Origin: Streptomyces pyxinicus
GTDB lineage: Bacteria; Actinomycetota; Actinomycetes; Streptomycetales; Streptomycetaceae
Length of the DNA stretch: 64,000 bases
Reading direction: 5' to 3'
Assembly: GCF_024753135.1 (NCBI RefSeq)
Contig: NZ_JANUGP010000013.1
Location: 1-64,000 of the forward strand
Both the position numbers and the translations under genes were made by a program. The notes beneath the pieces were generated by a model. The model saw nothing but the letters and a program-made list of their open reading frames with translations. It did not search any database and was not told the origin of the DNA. The number at the start of each line of letters is the position of its first letter. The stretch's first letter is position 1. This document shows, in pieces, positions 15,539 to 23,955 of the stretch.

Positions 15539-16762
15539 ATGAGCGCTTCGCAGACCGCCGCTGGGGAGACCCCCGAGGTCCCCACTGTCCTCGTCAAGAT
15601 CTTCGGCAAGGACCGGCCGGGCATCACGGCCGGCCTCTTCGACACCCTTGCCGCCTACATGGTCGACGTGGTCGACATCGAGCAGGTCGTCACCCGGGGC
15701 CGGCTGGTGCTGTGCGCGCTGGTGACGCCGCCGCCGGCCGGGCTTGAGGGTGACCTCAGGGCCACCGTGCACAGCTGGGCCGAGTCCATGAAGATACAGG
15801 CGGAGATCATCTCCGGGCACGGGGACAACCGCCCGCGCGGCCTCGGCCGGTCCCTCGTGACCGTGCTGGGGCATCCGCTCACCGCCGAGTCGACGGCCGC
15901 CATCGCCGCGCGGATCGCGAAGGCCGGCGGCAACATCGACCGTATCTTCCGGCTCGCCAAGTACCCGGTGACCGCCGTGGAGTTCGCCGTGTCCGGGGTG
16001 GAGACCGAGGCGCTGCGCACGGCCCTGGCCTCCGACGCGGCGGCACTGGGTGTCGACATCGCCGTCGTCGCGGCGGGCCTGCACCGGCGCGCCCAGCGGC
16101 TGGTGGTCATGGACGTCGACTCGACCCTCATCCAGGACGAGGTCATCGAGCTGTTCGCCGCGCACGCCGGGTGCGAGGACCAGGTCGCCGAGGTGACGGC
16201 GGCGGCGATGCGGGGGGAACTGGACTTCGAGCAGTCGTTGCACGCCAGGGTGGCCCTGCTGAAGGGGCTGGACGCCTCGGTGGTGGAGAAGGTCCGCGCC
16301 GAGGTCCGGCTGACCCCGGGCGCGCGCACCCTGATCCGCACCCTGAAGCGGCTCGGCTACCAGGTGGGCGTCGTCTCGGGTGGCTTCACCCAGGTCACCG
16401 ACGATCTGAAGGAGCGGCTGGGTCTCGACTTCGCGCAGGCCAACACGCTGGAGATCGTCGACGGCAAGCTGACCGGCCGGGTCACCGGCGAGATCGTGGA
16501 CCGGGCGGGCAAGGCCCGGCTGCTGCGCAGGTTCGCCGCCGAGGCCGGAGTGCCCCTGTCACAGACGGTGGCGATCGGTGACGGCGCCAACGATCTGGAC
16601 ATGCTGAACGCGGCCGGTCTGGGTGTCGCCTTCAACGCCAAACCGGTGGTCCGCGAGGCCGCGCACACCGCCGTGAACGTCCCCTTCCTCGACACGGTGC
16701 TCTACCTCCTCGGCGTCACCCGCGAAGAGGTCGAGGCGGCGGAGACGCACGACGAGGACTGA
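15539..16762 (+). CDS. serB: Phosphoserine phosphatase SerB with N-terminal ACT domains
   Basis: A 407-residue enzyme that dephosphorylates phosphoserine in the last step of serine synthesis. Residues 15-175 form two ACT-type regulatory modules (VLVKIFGKDRPGITAGLFDTLAAY and SLVTVLGHPLTAESTAAIAARI). The C-terminal HAD domain has motif I VVMDVDSTLIQDEVIE, motif II VVSGGFT, and motif III/IV IGDGANDLDMLNAAGLGVAFNAKP. The layout equals mycobacterial SerB2, which is feedback-controlled through ACT. ATG 15539 gives the family start MSASQT. It stands alone, convergent with the SixA gene. Confidence 0.95.
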   Translation: MSASQTAAGETPEVPTVLVKIFGKDRPGITAGLFDTLAAYMVDVVDIEQVVTRGRLVLCALVTPPPAGLEGDLRATVHSWAESMKIQAEIISGHGDNRPRGLGRSLVTVLGHPLTAESTAAIAARIAKAGGNIDRIFRLAKYPVTAVEFAVSGVETEALRTALASDAAALGVDIAVVAAGLHRRAQRLVVMDVDSTLIQDEVIELFAAHAGCEDQVAEVTAAAMRGELDFEQSLHARVALLKGLDASVVEKVRAEVRLTPGARTLIRTLKRLGYQVGVVSGGFTQVTDDLKERLGLDFAQANTLEIVDGKLTGRVTGEIVDRAGKARLLRRFAAEAGVPLSQTVAIGDGANDLDMLNAAGLGVAFNAKPVVREAAHTAVNVPFLDTVLYLLGVTREEVEAAETHDED

Positions 16763-16884
16763 CGGTGGCCGGCGGGGGCCGGGGCACCGGGGGACTGAGA
16801 GGGAGAGGCCTGGGAGGACCGGGCGGGACGGTGCCTGAGGGTGGCCCCCCTCCCCTCCCGCCTGGTCGCTTGGCCGTCTCTCTC

Positions 16885-17403
16885 TTACTCCGAGGGTGCC
16901 CAGTACTCCGAGAGCGTGGCCGTGCCCGGTTCCAGGCTCTTCCAGGGGCCCTCGTAGGTCAGCAGGGCGAAGCCGGCGGCGGGGAAGCCGCGGCGGTTCA
17001 TGCGGTCCCGGGCGTCGCCCTCGGCCGCGCCGGCCAGGATCTCGGCCAGGCCGTGCACGCCCGGGTTGTGGCCGATGAGGATGACGGTGCGCACGTCGTC
17101 CGGGGTCTCGTTGAGCAGGGCGATCAGCTCGCCGGGCGAGGCCTCGTAGACCCGCTCCTCGTAGGTGGTGCGCGGCCGGTGCGCCAGCTCGTGGACGGCG
17201 AGCTTCCAGGTCTCGCGGGTCCGGACCGCGGTGGAGCACAGGGCCAGGTCGAAGGTGATGCCGGTGTCGGCCAGCTTGCGCCCGGCGACGGCGGCGTCCA
17301 TCCGGCCCCGCTCGGCGAGTGGGCGCTCGTGGTCGGACACCGGGGGCCAGTCGGCTTTCGCATGCCGGAAGAGGACGATCCTGCGGGGTTCAGCGGCGCT
17401 CAT
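16885..17403 (-). CDS. SixA-type histidine phosphatase
   Basis: A 172-residue member of the histidine phosphatase (phosphoglycerate mutase) superfamily. The catalytic RHG motif appears as LFRHAKAD, with the second Arg in CSTAVRTRETW, the acid/base region in EASPGELIALL, and the second catalytic His in ILIGHNPGVHGLA. It resembles SixA proteins, some of which act on phosphohistidine of signalling proteins. The real substrate here is unknown. It is an isolated gene, convergent with serB. Confidence 0.88.
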   Translation of the reverse strand: MSAAEPRRIVLFRHAKADWPPVSDHERPLAERGRMDAAVAGRKLADTGITFDLALCSTAVRTRETWKLAVHELAHRPRTTYEERVYEASPGELIALLNETPDDVRTVILIGHNPGVHGLAEILAGAAEGDARDRMNRRGFPAAGFALLTYEGPWKSLEPGTATLSEYWAPSE

Positions 17404-17481
17404 GAGTCCCAGCTTCGCACGAAACAGGCCATGCGGCGCAGGGAGTTGACATGCGCTTTCACCCTCGGGGAGGGCACCACG

Positions 17482-17688
17482 TCAGCGCGCGAGGAGATGC
17501 TGGGCGTGCTCCACGACGCGGGCGACCGCCGGGTCACCGCTCGCCGCGTGGGCGTCGGAGGGGTTGAGTATCAGTCCGAGCAGCACGAGGAAGGCGAGGG
17601 CGGGGAGGGCGAGGGCCCACCAGGGCAGCCGGATGTCGACGCCGCCCGGGGTCGCCGGGTGGGGCCGGGAAAGGGTGCGGGCGGGCAT
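17482..17688 (-). CDS. Small single-span membrane protein, unknown
   Basis: A 68-residue protein with one strong membrane helix (about residues 23-43, LPWWALALPALAFLVLLGLIL). A short basic N-terminal tail precedes it and an outward or inward tail with VVEHAQHLLA follows. It has no recognised domain. It stands between the SixA gene and the MFS transporter unit on the same strand and is conserved in position in Streptomyces as far as I recall. Confidence 0.6.
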   Translation of the reverse strand: MPARTLSRPHPATPGGVDIRLPWWALALPALAFLVLLGLILNPSDAHAASGDPAVARVVEHAQHLLAR

Positions 17689-17867
17689 GGTCGCCTCCGT
17701 GGGTGCTTCGAGCGGGTCGGTGTCCGCGTGCCGCGGTCACCTCTCGAAGGTACGGATGCGGGGGCCCTCAACCCATCCGGTATCCCACCCAGTTGACCCT
17801 GACCCTGGCCCCCTAGGGGATGGGGGGTCAGCACCACCATGGGCGGGCCGTCAGCCGGGGGCGGCCG

Positions 17868-17987
17868 TCACGGTGACGCGATGATGGCGATGATCGCGAT
17901 GACGGCGAAGATGGCGAAGAACGCGCCGAAGACGAGGAGCAGCTTCTTCTGGCCGTTCTGCGGGTTCGGGTCGAGCACAGGCTGCAT
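17868..17987 (-). CDS. SGM_5486-family transporter-associated small membrane protein
   Basis: A 39-residue protein: MQPVLDPNPQNGQKKLLLVF, then a single hydrophobic helix (GAFFAIFAVIAIIAIIA) and SP. This matches the tiny family annotated in Streptomyces as SGM_5486, described as transporter-associated because it always neighbours an MFS gene. Here the MFS gene lies 66 bases upstream on the same strand, so the two are probably one operon. It is easily missed because of its size. How it acts on the transporter is not known. Confidence 0.75.
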   Translation of the reverse strand: MQPVLDPNPQNGQKKLLLVFGAFFAIFAVIAIIAIIASP

Positions 17988-18053
17988 GCGTCCAGTGTCC
18001 CATCCCCGGGCCGGGCCGCTCCGCCGGGGTCGGTGGCGGGGCGGCCGGGCGGG

Positions 18054-19379
18054 TCAGCGGGCCATCGCCTCGTCCTCCACGGTGCGGTCGCGGCCGGCCA
18101 GGAAGCCCACGGCCATCTGCGGGATCATCAGGGCCGCCATCAGGGCGAGCGGCAGTCCCCAGCCGCCGCTGCGCTGGTAGAGCACGCCGACCAGCAGCGG
18201 GCCGGGGATGGAGATGAGGTAGCCGGTGCTCTGCGCGAAGGCGGAGAGCTGGGCGACACCCAGGCCGCTGCGGGCGCGCATGCCGACCATCGTCAGCGCG
18301 AGCGGAAAGGCGCAGTTGGAGACGCCGAGCAGCAGGGCCCAGGCCCAGGCGCCGCCGGCGGGCGCGAGGTACAGACCGGTGTAGCCGGCGAGGCCGCACA
18401 TGCCGAGGACGAGCACGATCGGCCCCTGCTGGGGCAGCCGGGTGGCGACTCGCGGGATGACGAAGGCCAAGGGCACGCCCATCACCATGGTGACGGCGAG
18501 CAGTACGCCCGCGGTGCCTGCGGGGACGCCGGCGTCCCGGAAGATCTGCGGCATCCAGCCCATGGTGATGTAGGCGGCGGTGGCCTGGAGGCCGAAGAAG
18601 ACGGCGAGCGCCCAGGCGGTACGGCTGCGGGCCATGCGCAGCGGTGCCTGGGGCGGGGCGGCCACGGCCGTCACCGGCCGCTCCGGCTCGGCTCCCGGTG
18701 CGGTGCCGCGGTCGCGGAGCAGGGGCAGCCAGGGCAGGACGGCGGCCGCCGCGATGATCGCCCAGACGGCGAGGCCGGAGCGCCAGTCGCCGCCGAGGGC
18801 GTCGGTGAGCGGGACGGTGACCGCGGCGGCGAGGGAGGTGCCGAGGGCGAGGGCCATGGAGTAGAGACCGGTCATGGAGCCGACCCGGTCGGGGAACCAG
18901 CGCTTGACGATGACGGGCATCAGGACGTTGCTGACGGCGATGCCCATGAGGGCGAGCGCGCTGGCGGCGAGGAAGCCGGCGGTGCCGCCGAGGTAGGGGC
19001 GTATGACCAGGCCGGCGGTGATGGCGGCCATGCCGGCGCAGACCACGGCGGGGGCTCCGAACCGGCGGGCCAGGCGGGGCGCTGTGACACCGAAGACCGC
19101 GAAGCACAGCGGGGGTACGGAGGTGAGCAGGCCGGCCACGCTGCCGCTCATGCCGAGGCCGTCGCGGACCTCCTCCAGGAGGGCGCCGAGGCTGGTGATG
19201 GCGGGGCGGAGGTTCATCGCGGACAGCACGATGCCGAGGACGACGAGCCGGGTCGCCCACGCGCGCGGGCCGCTCGCGCGGGGGGTCGTCTCGGGTGGGC
19301 TCGCCTCGGCGGCCGTACCGCGTCGGGTCGGTGTCGTCGCCTGACGGGTGTCCACTGTCCGGGTTTCCTCACTAGCCAT
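18054..19379 (-). CDS. CynX/NimT-type MFS transporter
   Basis: A 441-residue major facilitator with about 12 membrane helices and the family signature LVVLGIVLSAMNLRPAITSLG in helix 1. Such transporters export or import small anions and nitroimidazole-like compounds; the substrate here is unknown. I chose ATG 19379 because a near-perfect -10, TATGAT (19393-19388 on minus), ends 8 bases upstream, which suggests a leaderless mRNA. Starts at 19388 and 19391 are possible. A divergent FadR-type regulator and palindromes in the shared promoter region suggest local repression. Confidence 0.88.
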   Translation of the reverse strand: MASEETRTVDTRQATTPTRRGTAAEASPPETTPRASGPRAWATRLVVLGIVLSAMNLRPAITSLGALLEEVRDGLGMSGSVAGLLTSVPPLCFAVFGVTAPRLARRFGAPAVVCAGMAAITAGLVIRPYLGGTAGFLAASALALMGIAVSNVLMPVIVKRWFPDRVGSMTGLYSMALALGTSLAAAVTVPLTDALGGDWRSGLAVWAIIAAAAVLPWLPLLRDRGTAPGAEPERPVTAVAAPPQAPLRMARSRTAWALAVFFGLQATAAYITMGWMPQIFRDAGVPAGTAGVLLAVTMVMGVPLAFVIPRVATRLPQQGPIVLVLGMCGLAGYTGLYLAPAGGAWAWALLLGVSNCAFPLALTMVGMRARSGLGVAQLSAFAQSTGYLISIPGPLLVGVLYQRSGGWGLPLALMAALMIPQMAVGFLAGRDRTVEDEAMAR

Positions 19380-19394
19380 GAGACCCATCATAGA

Positions 19395-19419
19395 ATCATG
19401 GGATGATTGGTTGTCCAAT
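19395..19419. promoter_or_regulatory. Overlapping palindromes in the MFS/GntR divergent promoter
   Basis: ATCAT-GGG-ATGAT (19395-19407) and ATTGG-TTGT-CCAAT (19406-19419) are perfect inverted repeats that overlap by two bases. They lie immediately upstream of the TATGAT -10 of the MFS gene, in its core promoter. The second has the size and centre of GntR/FadR operators. The obvious ligand is the product of the adjacent gntR gene. Confidence 0.6.
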
Positions 19420-19452
19420 GAGCTGTCCAGCGACTTGTCCGATGAGCTGTCC
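19405..19452 (+). repeat. Four imperfect 12-bp tandem repeats upstream of gntR
   Basis: The element YTGTCC recurs exactly every 12 bases, ending at 19416, 19428, 19440 and 19452; two of the intervening units share ATGAGCTGTCC. The array overlaps the ATTGG palindrome and lies 40-90 bases before the gntR start. Confidence 0.55.
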
Positions 19453-19494
19453 CCCGGATCGCCCGGGTCCGGGCCCGTCGTGCGAAGGTGTGCC

Positions 19495-20187
19495 ATGCCT
19501 CTGAGCCACCCGCGCCGTTCGGCGCTGTCCGAGCAGGTCATCGCCGAGCTGCGCAGTCAGATCGCTTCCGGCGAGTGGCCGGTCGGCTCCCGCATCCCGA
19601 CCGAGCCGGAGCTGGTGGAGCAGCTGGGTGTGGCCCGTAACACGGTCCGTGAGGCGGTCCGGGCGCTGGCGCACAACGGTCTGCTGGACATTCGCCAGGG
19701 TTCGGGCACCTACGTGGTCGCGACGAGCGAGCTGGCGGGTGTGATGCAGCGCCGGTTCGCGACCGCCGACCCGCGGCACATCGCGGAGCTGCGGTCCACG
19801 CTGGAGTCGGCGGCTGCGCGGCTGGCGGCCGAGCGGCGCACCGAGAAGGACCTCAAGCAGCTGGACGCGCTGCTGGTGCGGCGGGAGCGGGCCTGGGAGG
19901 CGGGCGAGGCGGAGGCCTTCGTGTCGGCCGACGCGACCTTCCACCTGGCCGTGGTGGCGGCCTCCCACAACGACGTGATGACGGCGCTCTCCGCCGACCT
20001 GGGCGAGGTGCTGCGGGACTGGCTGCGCGCCGACGTGGGTGAGGAGCTGACGCCGGAGACGCACATGGACCACACGCGTCTGGTGGACGCGATCCGCGCG
20101 GGGGACGCCGAGCGGGCGGCGGCGGAGGCGGCGAGCTATCCGTTCCTGTGCCGGCCGGGCCGGTTCAGCGCACCTTCTGGTGGCTGA
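19495..20187 (+). CDS. FadR-subfamily GntR transcriptional regulator
   Basis: A 230-residue regulator. The N-terminal winged helix is typical GntR: LSEQVIAELRSQIASGEWPVGSRIPTEPELVEQLGVARNTVREAVRALAHNGLLDIRQGSGTYV in outline. The C-terminal all-helical FCD domain (about 85-225) binds the effector, with metal-type residues in ADATFHLAVVAASHN and THMDHTRLVDAI. ATG 19495 is preferred over an upstream in-frame start because it begins the conserved fold. It is divergent from the MFS gene, which it probably controls together with itself. It overlaps the convergent secreted-protein gene by 23 bases. Confidence 0.9.
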   Translation: MPLSHPRRSALSEQVIAELRSQIASGEWPVGSRIPTEPELVEQLGVARNTVREAVRALAHNGLLDIRQGSGTYVVATSELAGVMQRRFATADPRHIAELRSTLESAAARLAAERRTEKDLKQLDALLVRRERAWEAGEAEAFVSADATFHLAVVAASHNDVMTALSADLGEVLRDWLRADVGEELTPETHMDHTRLVDAIRAGDAERAAAEAASYPFLCRPGRFSAPSGG

Positions 20188-20515
20188 CCCAGACCGAGGC
20201 GACGTCCTGCCAGCAGCGTCCGGTGAGCCGTACGGTCATGGCCGCCACGGCGTCCTGCGGGGCGGTGTCGGTGTCGAGGTCCCACCAGCGGGCGCACTCG
20301 ATGTGCAGGCGCACGCGGTCGGTGTCGACGTAGGGGTTGTGGCAGTAGGCGACCACGTGCGAGTCCTGGACGGAGGTCCGGCAGGCGGCGCCGAACAGGT
20401 TCCGCGCGGGCGGTTTCCCGTCCCCCGCGCGCGGGTGGGACATCGCGTCGTACGGCAGGCAGAGCACCAGGGCGACGGCCGCGGTCACCGGGGCCAGGCT
20501 GCGGAACAGGCGCAC
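20165..20515 (-). CDS. Secreted hypothetical protein
   Basis: A 116-residue exported protein. GTG 20515 follows GGAGG. The signal peptide is residues 1-26 (RLFRSLAPVTAAVALVLCLP). The mature part has four Cys (AACRT, AYCHN, IECARW, GRCWQ), which suggests two disulfides, and an aromatic pattern (ARWWDLD, SVWVSHQ). I do not recognise a family. Its 3' end overlaps the end of gntR by 23 bases on the opposite strand. Confidence 0.75.
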   Translation of the reverse strand: MRLFRSLAPVTAAVALVLCLPYDAMSHPRAGDGKPPARNLFGAACRTSVQDSHVVAYCHNPYVDTDRVRLHIECARWWDLDTDTAPQDAVAAMTVRLTGRCWQDVASVWVSHQKVR

Positions 20516-20643
20516 CAGGGGACCTCCTCGGCCGGGCTGCGGAGGGACGTCGTGAGGTGGACGCGTGTCCAGGATCCGCCGCCGGTGCGGCCGGGGCCCG
20601 GCCGGTGAGCCGAACGGGTGATGTGGCGGCGGCCGGGGAACGG

Positions 20644-20689
20644 CCGAGGCCCCGCCCCCGTTGGCGTATCACGGGGGGCGGGGCCTCGG
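20644..20689 (-). terminator. Terminator of the fabG-inhA operon
   Basis: An 18-bp stem, 20644-20661 with 20671-20689, with one bulged G and loop TGGCGTATC. It lies 16 bases beyond the inhA stop. Confidence 0.85.
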
Positions 20690-20704
20690 TGGGCGTGCCG
20701 GTGG

Positions 20705-21472
20705 TCAGGCGCCGATGGCGTGCAGACCGCCGTCGACGTGGATGATCTCGCCGGTGGTCTTCGGGAACCAGTCGCTCAGCAGGGCGACGACGCCCTTGCC
20801 GGCCGGCTCCGGGTCCTTGAGGTCCCACTCCAGCGGGGAGCGGCTGTCCCACACGGAGGCCAGGTCGCCGAAGCCCGGGATGGACTTGGCGGCCATGGAG
20901 CCGATCGGGCCGGCCGAGATGAGGTTGCAGCGGATGTTCTGCTTGCCCAGGTCACGCGCCATGTAGCGGCTGGTGGCCTCCAGGGCGGCCTTGGCGGGGC
21001 CCATCCAGTCGTACTGCGGCCAGGCGTACTGGGCGTCGAAGGTGAGGCCGACGACCGAGCCGCCGTTCTGCATCAGCGGCAGGCAGGCCATGGTCAGCGA
21101 CTTCAGGGAGAACGCCGAGACGTGCATGGCGGTGGCGACCGACTCGAACGGCGTGTTGAGGAAGTTGCCGCCGAGCGCGTCCTGCGGGGCGAAGCCGATG
21201 GAGTGGACGACGCCGTCGAGGCCGCCCAGCTCCTCGCCGACCACGTCGGCCAGCCGGGCGAGGTGCTCGTCGTTGGTCACGTCCAGCTCGATGACCTTGG
21301 CGGGCTTCGGCAGCTTCTTGGCGATGCGCTCGGTCAGCGTGGGCCGCGGGAACGCGGTCAGGATGATCTCGGCGCCCTGCTCCTGGGCGAGCTTGGCGAC
21401 GTGGAAGGCGATGGAGGACTCCATCAGCACACCCGTGACCAGGATGCGCTTGCCGTCGAGGATTCCGCTCAT
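20705..21472 (-). CDS. fabI: Enoyl-[acyl-carrier-protein] reductase (NADH), FabI/InhA type
   Basis: A 255-residue enzyme that performs the final reduction in each fatty-acid elongation cycle. Features are a FabI-type GILDGKRILVTGV start, the substrate loop GFAPQDALGGNFLNTPF, and the Tyr-x6-Lys catalytic pair in YDWMGPAKAALE. SAGPIGSMAAKSIPGF marks the mobile substrate-binding loop that also binds isoniazid- or triclosan-type inhibitors in relatives. It begins five bases after the fabG stop, so both are one operon. This is the single-copy fabG-inhA arrangement of actinobacteria, where the gene is usually called inhA. Confidence 0.95.
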   Translation of the reverse strand: MSGILDGKRILVTGVLMESSIAFHVAKLAQEQGAEIILTAFPRPTLTERIAKKLPKPAKVIELDVTNDEHLARLADVVGEELGGLDGVVHSIGFAPQDALGGNFLNTPFESVATAMHVSAFSLKSLTMACLPLMQNGGSVVGLTFDAQYAWPQYDWMGPAKAALEATSRYMARDLGKQNIRCNLISAGPIGSMAAKSIPGFGDLASVWDSRSPLEWDLKDPEPAGKGVVALLSDWFPKTTGEIIHVDGGLHAIGA

Positions 21473-21477
21473 GGTGA

Positions 21478-22182
21478 TCAGTGACCCATTCCCAGTCCGC
21501 CGTCAACGGGAATGACGGCTCCAGTGATGTACGAGGCGTCGTCCGAGGCGAGGAACCGCACCGTCGCGGCGATCTCCTCCGGCTGTGCGTAACGGCCGAG
21601 CGGCACCTGGGAGACGATGTTCTGGCGCTGCTCGTCGGTGAGCGCCTTCGTCATGTCGGTGTCGACGAAACCGGGCGCGACGACGTTGAAGGTGAGGTTG
21701 CGCGAGCCCAGCTCACGCGCGAGCGAGCGCGCGAAGCCGACCAGGGCGGCCTTGGACGCGGCGTAGTTCGCCTGGCCCGCCGAGCCGAGCAGGCCGACGA
21801 CGGAGGAGATCAGGACGACGCGGCCCTTCTTGGCGCGCAGCATCCCGCGGTTGGCGCGCTTGACGACGCGGAAGGTGCCGGTGAGGTTGGTGTCGATGAC
21901 CGAGGTGAAGTCCTCCTCGGTCATCCGCATCAGCAGCTGGTCCTTGGTGACGCCGGCGTTGGCGACGAGGACCTCGACCGTGCCGTGCTGGGCCTCGATC
22001 TCCTTGTAGGCCTGCTCCACCTGCTCCGGGTCGGTGATGTCGCACTTGAGGGCGAGGAAGCCGGCCGGCGGCTCACCCGAGCGGTACGTGATCGCGACCT
22101 TGTCGCCGGCGTCGGCGAACGCGCGGGCGATGGCGAGGCCGATGCCCCGGTTTCCTCCGGTGACGAGAACCGAGCGGCTCAA
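21478..22182 (-). CDS. fabG: 3-oxoacyl-[acyl-carrier-protein] reductase
   Basis: A 234-residue SDR that reduces beta-ketoacyl-ACP in fatty-acid synthesis. It has the NADPH motif VTGGNRGIGLAIA, NAGVTKDQLLMRM, catalytic Ser and Tyr-x3-Lys in ISSVVGLLGSAGQANYAASKAALVGF and the C-terminal ITGAVIPVDGGLGMGH. The first in-frame start consistent with the fold is TTG 22182 with GAAAGGG upstream. It is the first gene of the fabG-inhA operon. Confidence 0.93.
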   Translation of the reverse strand: MSRSVLVTGGNRGIGLAIARAFADAGDKVAITYRSGEPPAGFLALKCDITDPEQVEQAYKEIEAQHGTVEVLVANAGVTKDQLLMRMTEEDFTSVIDTNLTGTFRVVKRANRGMLRAKKGRVVLISSVVGLLGSAGQANYAASKAALVGFARSLARELGSRNLTFNVVAPGFVDTDMTKALTDEQRQNIVSQVPLGRYAQPEEIAATVRFLASDDASYITGAVIPVDGGLGMGH

Positions 22183-22298
22183 CGGATCACCCTTTCGATA
22201 ACGGTCTGATGCAGTCGTACAACCCGCCCGGACACGTGGATGACAGGCGGCTTCCTCGAAAACCTATCGGTAGCGCCGGTGCGGCGGGCATTCGGGCA

Positions 22299-22328
22299 CC
22301 GACAGTGGCTCGGGGGTGTCACTGTCGG
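22299..22328. promoter_or_regulatory. Inverted repeat in the fabG/tldD divergent region
   Basis: CCGACAGTG (22299-22307) and CACTGTCGG (22320-22328) form a perfect 9-bp inverted repeat with a 12-base centre. It lies upstream of both divergent genes, so an operator is more natural than a terminator. Confidence 0.45.
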
Positions 22329-22431
22329 GTCTCTACAGAAGGAAGCGCGCCAGGGGCCGAAACGGTGTGGTCCGGCGGGGCGGTCGCGCGACATGATCGG
22401 ACCGACAGGCCACGACAGCAGGGAGACCTCG

Positions 22432-23955
22432 GTGCCTCATTCCATCGACGAAGCCTTCACGGCGCTTCCGCTACGGCCCCTCGCCGACGCCGCGCTCGCC
22501 CGCGCGCGTGCGCTCGGGGCCGAGCACGCGGACTTCCGGTTCGAGCGGGTGCGCAGCGCTTCCTGGCGGCTGCGGGACGCCCGGCCGGCGGGTTCGTCGG
22601 ACACCACCGACCTCGGGTACGCGGTGCGGGTCGTGCACGGCGGTACGTGGGGGTTCGCGTCCGGGGTGGACCTGACCCTGGACGCCGCGGCCAGGGTGGC
22701 CTCGCAGGCGGTGGCCATGGCGAAGCTGTCCGCGCAGGTGATCAGGGCGGCCGGCTCCGACGAGCGGGTGGAGCTGGCCGGGGAGCCGGTGCACGCCGAC
22801 CGGACGTGGGTCTCGTCGTACGAGATCGACCCGTTCTCGGTGCCCGACGAGGAGAAGGCCGCGCTGCTGGCGGAGTGGAGCGGGCGGCTGCTGGGCGCGA
22901 GCGGTGTCGACCACGTGGACGCCTCGCTGCTCACGGTGCACGAGAACAAGTTCTACGCGGACACCGCCGGGACGGTGACGACCCAGCAGCGGGTGCGGTT
23001 GCATCCGCAGCTGACGGCGGTGTCGGTGGACGACTCCAGCGGGGAGTTCGGCTCCATGCGCACCCTCGCGCCGCCGGCCGGGCGGGGCTGGGAGTACCTG
23101 ACCGGGACCGGCTGGGACTGGGACGGGGAGCTGGCGCGCATCCCGGAGCTGCTGGCCGAGAAGATGCGGGCGCCGAGTGTGGAGCCGGGGCCGTACGACC
23201 TGGTGGTGGACCCCTCCAACCTGTGGCTGACCATCCACGAGTCCATCGGGCACGCCACCGAGCTGGACCGCGCGCTCGGCTACGAGGCCGCCTACGCCGG
23301 CACCTCCTTCGCCACCTTCGACCAGCTGGGCAAGCTGCGGTACGGCTCGGAGCTGATGAACGTCACCGGTGACCGCACCGCCGAGCACGGCCTGGCGACC
23401 GTCGGCTACGACGACGAGGGGGTCGCGGCGCAGTCCTGGGACCTGGTGAAGGACGGCACGCTGGTCGGCTACCAGCTGGACCGGCGCATCGCCCGGCTCA
23501 CCGGGTTCGAGCGGTCCAACGGCTGTGCCTACGCCGACTCCCCCGGGCATGTGCCGGTGCAGCGGATGGCCAACGTCTCGCTGCAGCCGGACCCGGCGGG
23601 GCTGTCCACGGAGGACCTGATCGGCGGGGTCGACCGGGGCATCTACGTGGTCGGCGACCGGTCCTGGTCGATCGACATGCAGCGCTACAACTTCCAGTTC
23701 ACCGGGCAGCGCTTCTTCCGGATCGAGAACGGGCGGATCACCGGCCAGCTCAAGGACGTCGCGTACCAGGCGACGACCACCGACTTCTGGGGTTCCATGG
23801 CGGCCGTCGGCGGCCCGGGGACCTATGTCCTGGGCGGCGCCTTCAACTGCGGCAAGGCCCAGCCGGGCCAGGTCGCCGCCGTGTCCCACGGGTGCCCCTC
23901 CGCCCTGTTCAAGGGCGTCAACATCCTCAACACCACGCAGGAGGCCGGTCGATGA
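22432..23955 (+). CDS. tldD: TldD metalloprotease subunit
   Basis: A 507-residue homologue of TldD. The zinc motif HExxxH is in IHESIGHATELDRALGYEAAYAG, with later conserved segments (NVTGDRTAEHGLATVGYDDEGV, GGAFNCGKAQPGQVAAVSHG). TldD and TldE form a heterodimeric protease that threads unfolded peptides through a narrow cleft. In enterobacteria it processes microcin B17 and the antitoxin CcdA. No RiPP precursor gene lies nearby, so the substrate here is unknown. GTG 22432 follows GGGAGA. Its stop overlaps the tldE start (ATGA). Confidence 0.93.
   Translation: MPHSIDEAFTALPLRPLADAALARARALGAEHADFRFERVRSASWRLRDARPAGSSDTTDLGYAVRVVHGGTWGFASGVDLTLDAAARVASQAVAMAKLSAQVIRAAGSDERVELAGEPVHADRTWVSSYEIDPFSVPDEEKAALLAEWSGRLLGASGVDHVDASLLTVHENKFYADTAGTVTTQQRVRLHPQLTAVSVDDSSGEFGSMRTLAPPAGRGWEYLTGTGWDWDGELARIPELLAEKMRAPSVEPGPYDLVVDPSNLWLTIHESIGHATELDRALGYEAAYAGTSFATFDQLGKLRYGSELMNVTGDRTAEHGLATVGYDDEGVAAQSWDLVKDGTLVGYQLDRRIARLTGFERSNGCAYADSPGHVPVQRMANVSLQPDPAGLSTEDLIGGVDRGIYVVGDRSWSIDMQRYNFQFTGQRFFRIENGRITGQLKDVAYQATTTDFWGSMAAVGGPGTYVLGGAFNCGKAQPGQVAAVSHGCPSALFKGVNILNTTQEAGR

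Noticed and set aside
15016..15747. A 243-codon frame upstream of and overlapping serB
   Set aside because: It overlaps serB by 200 bases in another frame, has no recognisable domain and its sequence turns into low-complexity Pro/Arg runs.
19348..19494. N-terminal extension of the GntR regulator from GTG 19348
   Set aside because: It would translate the operator and 12-bp repeat array; the fold starts at ATG 19495.
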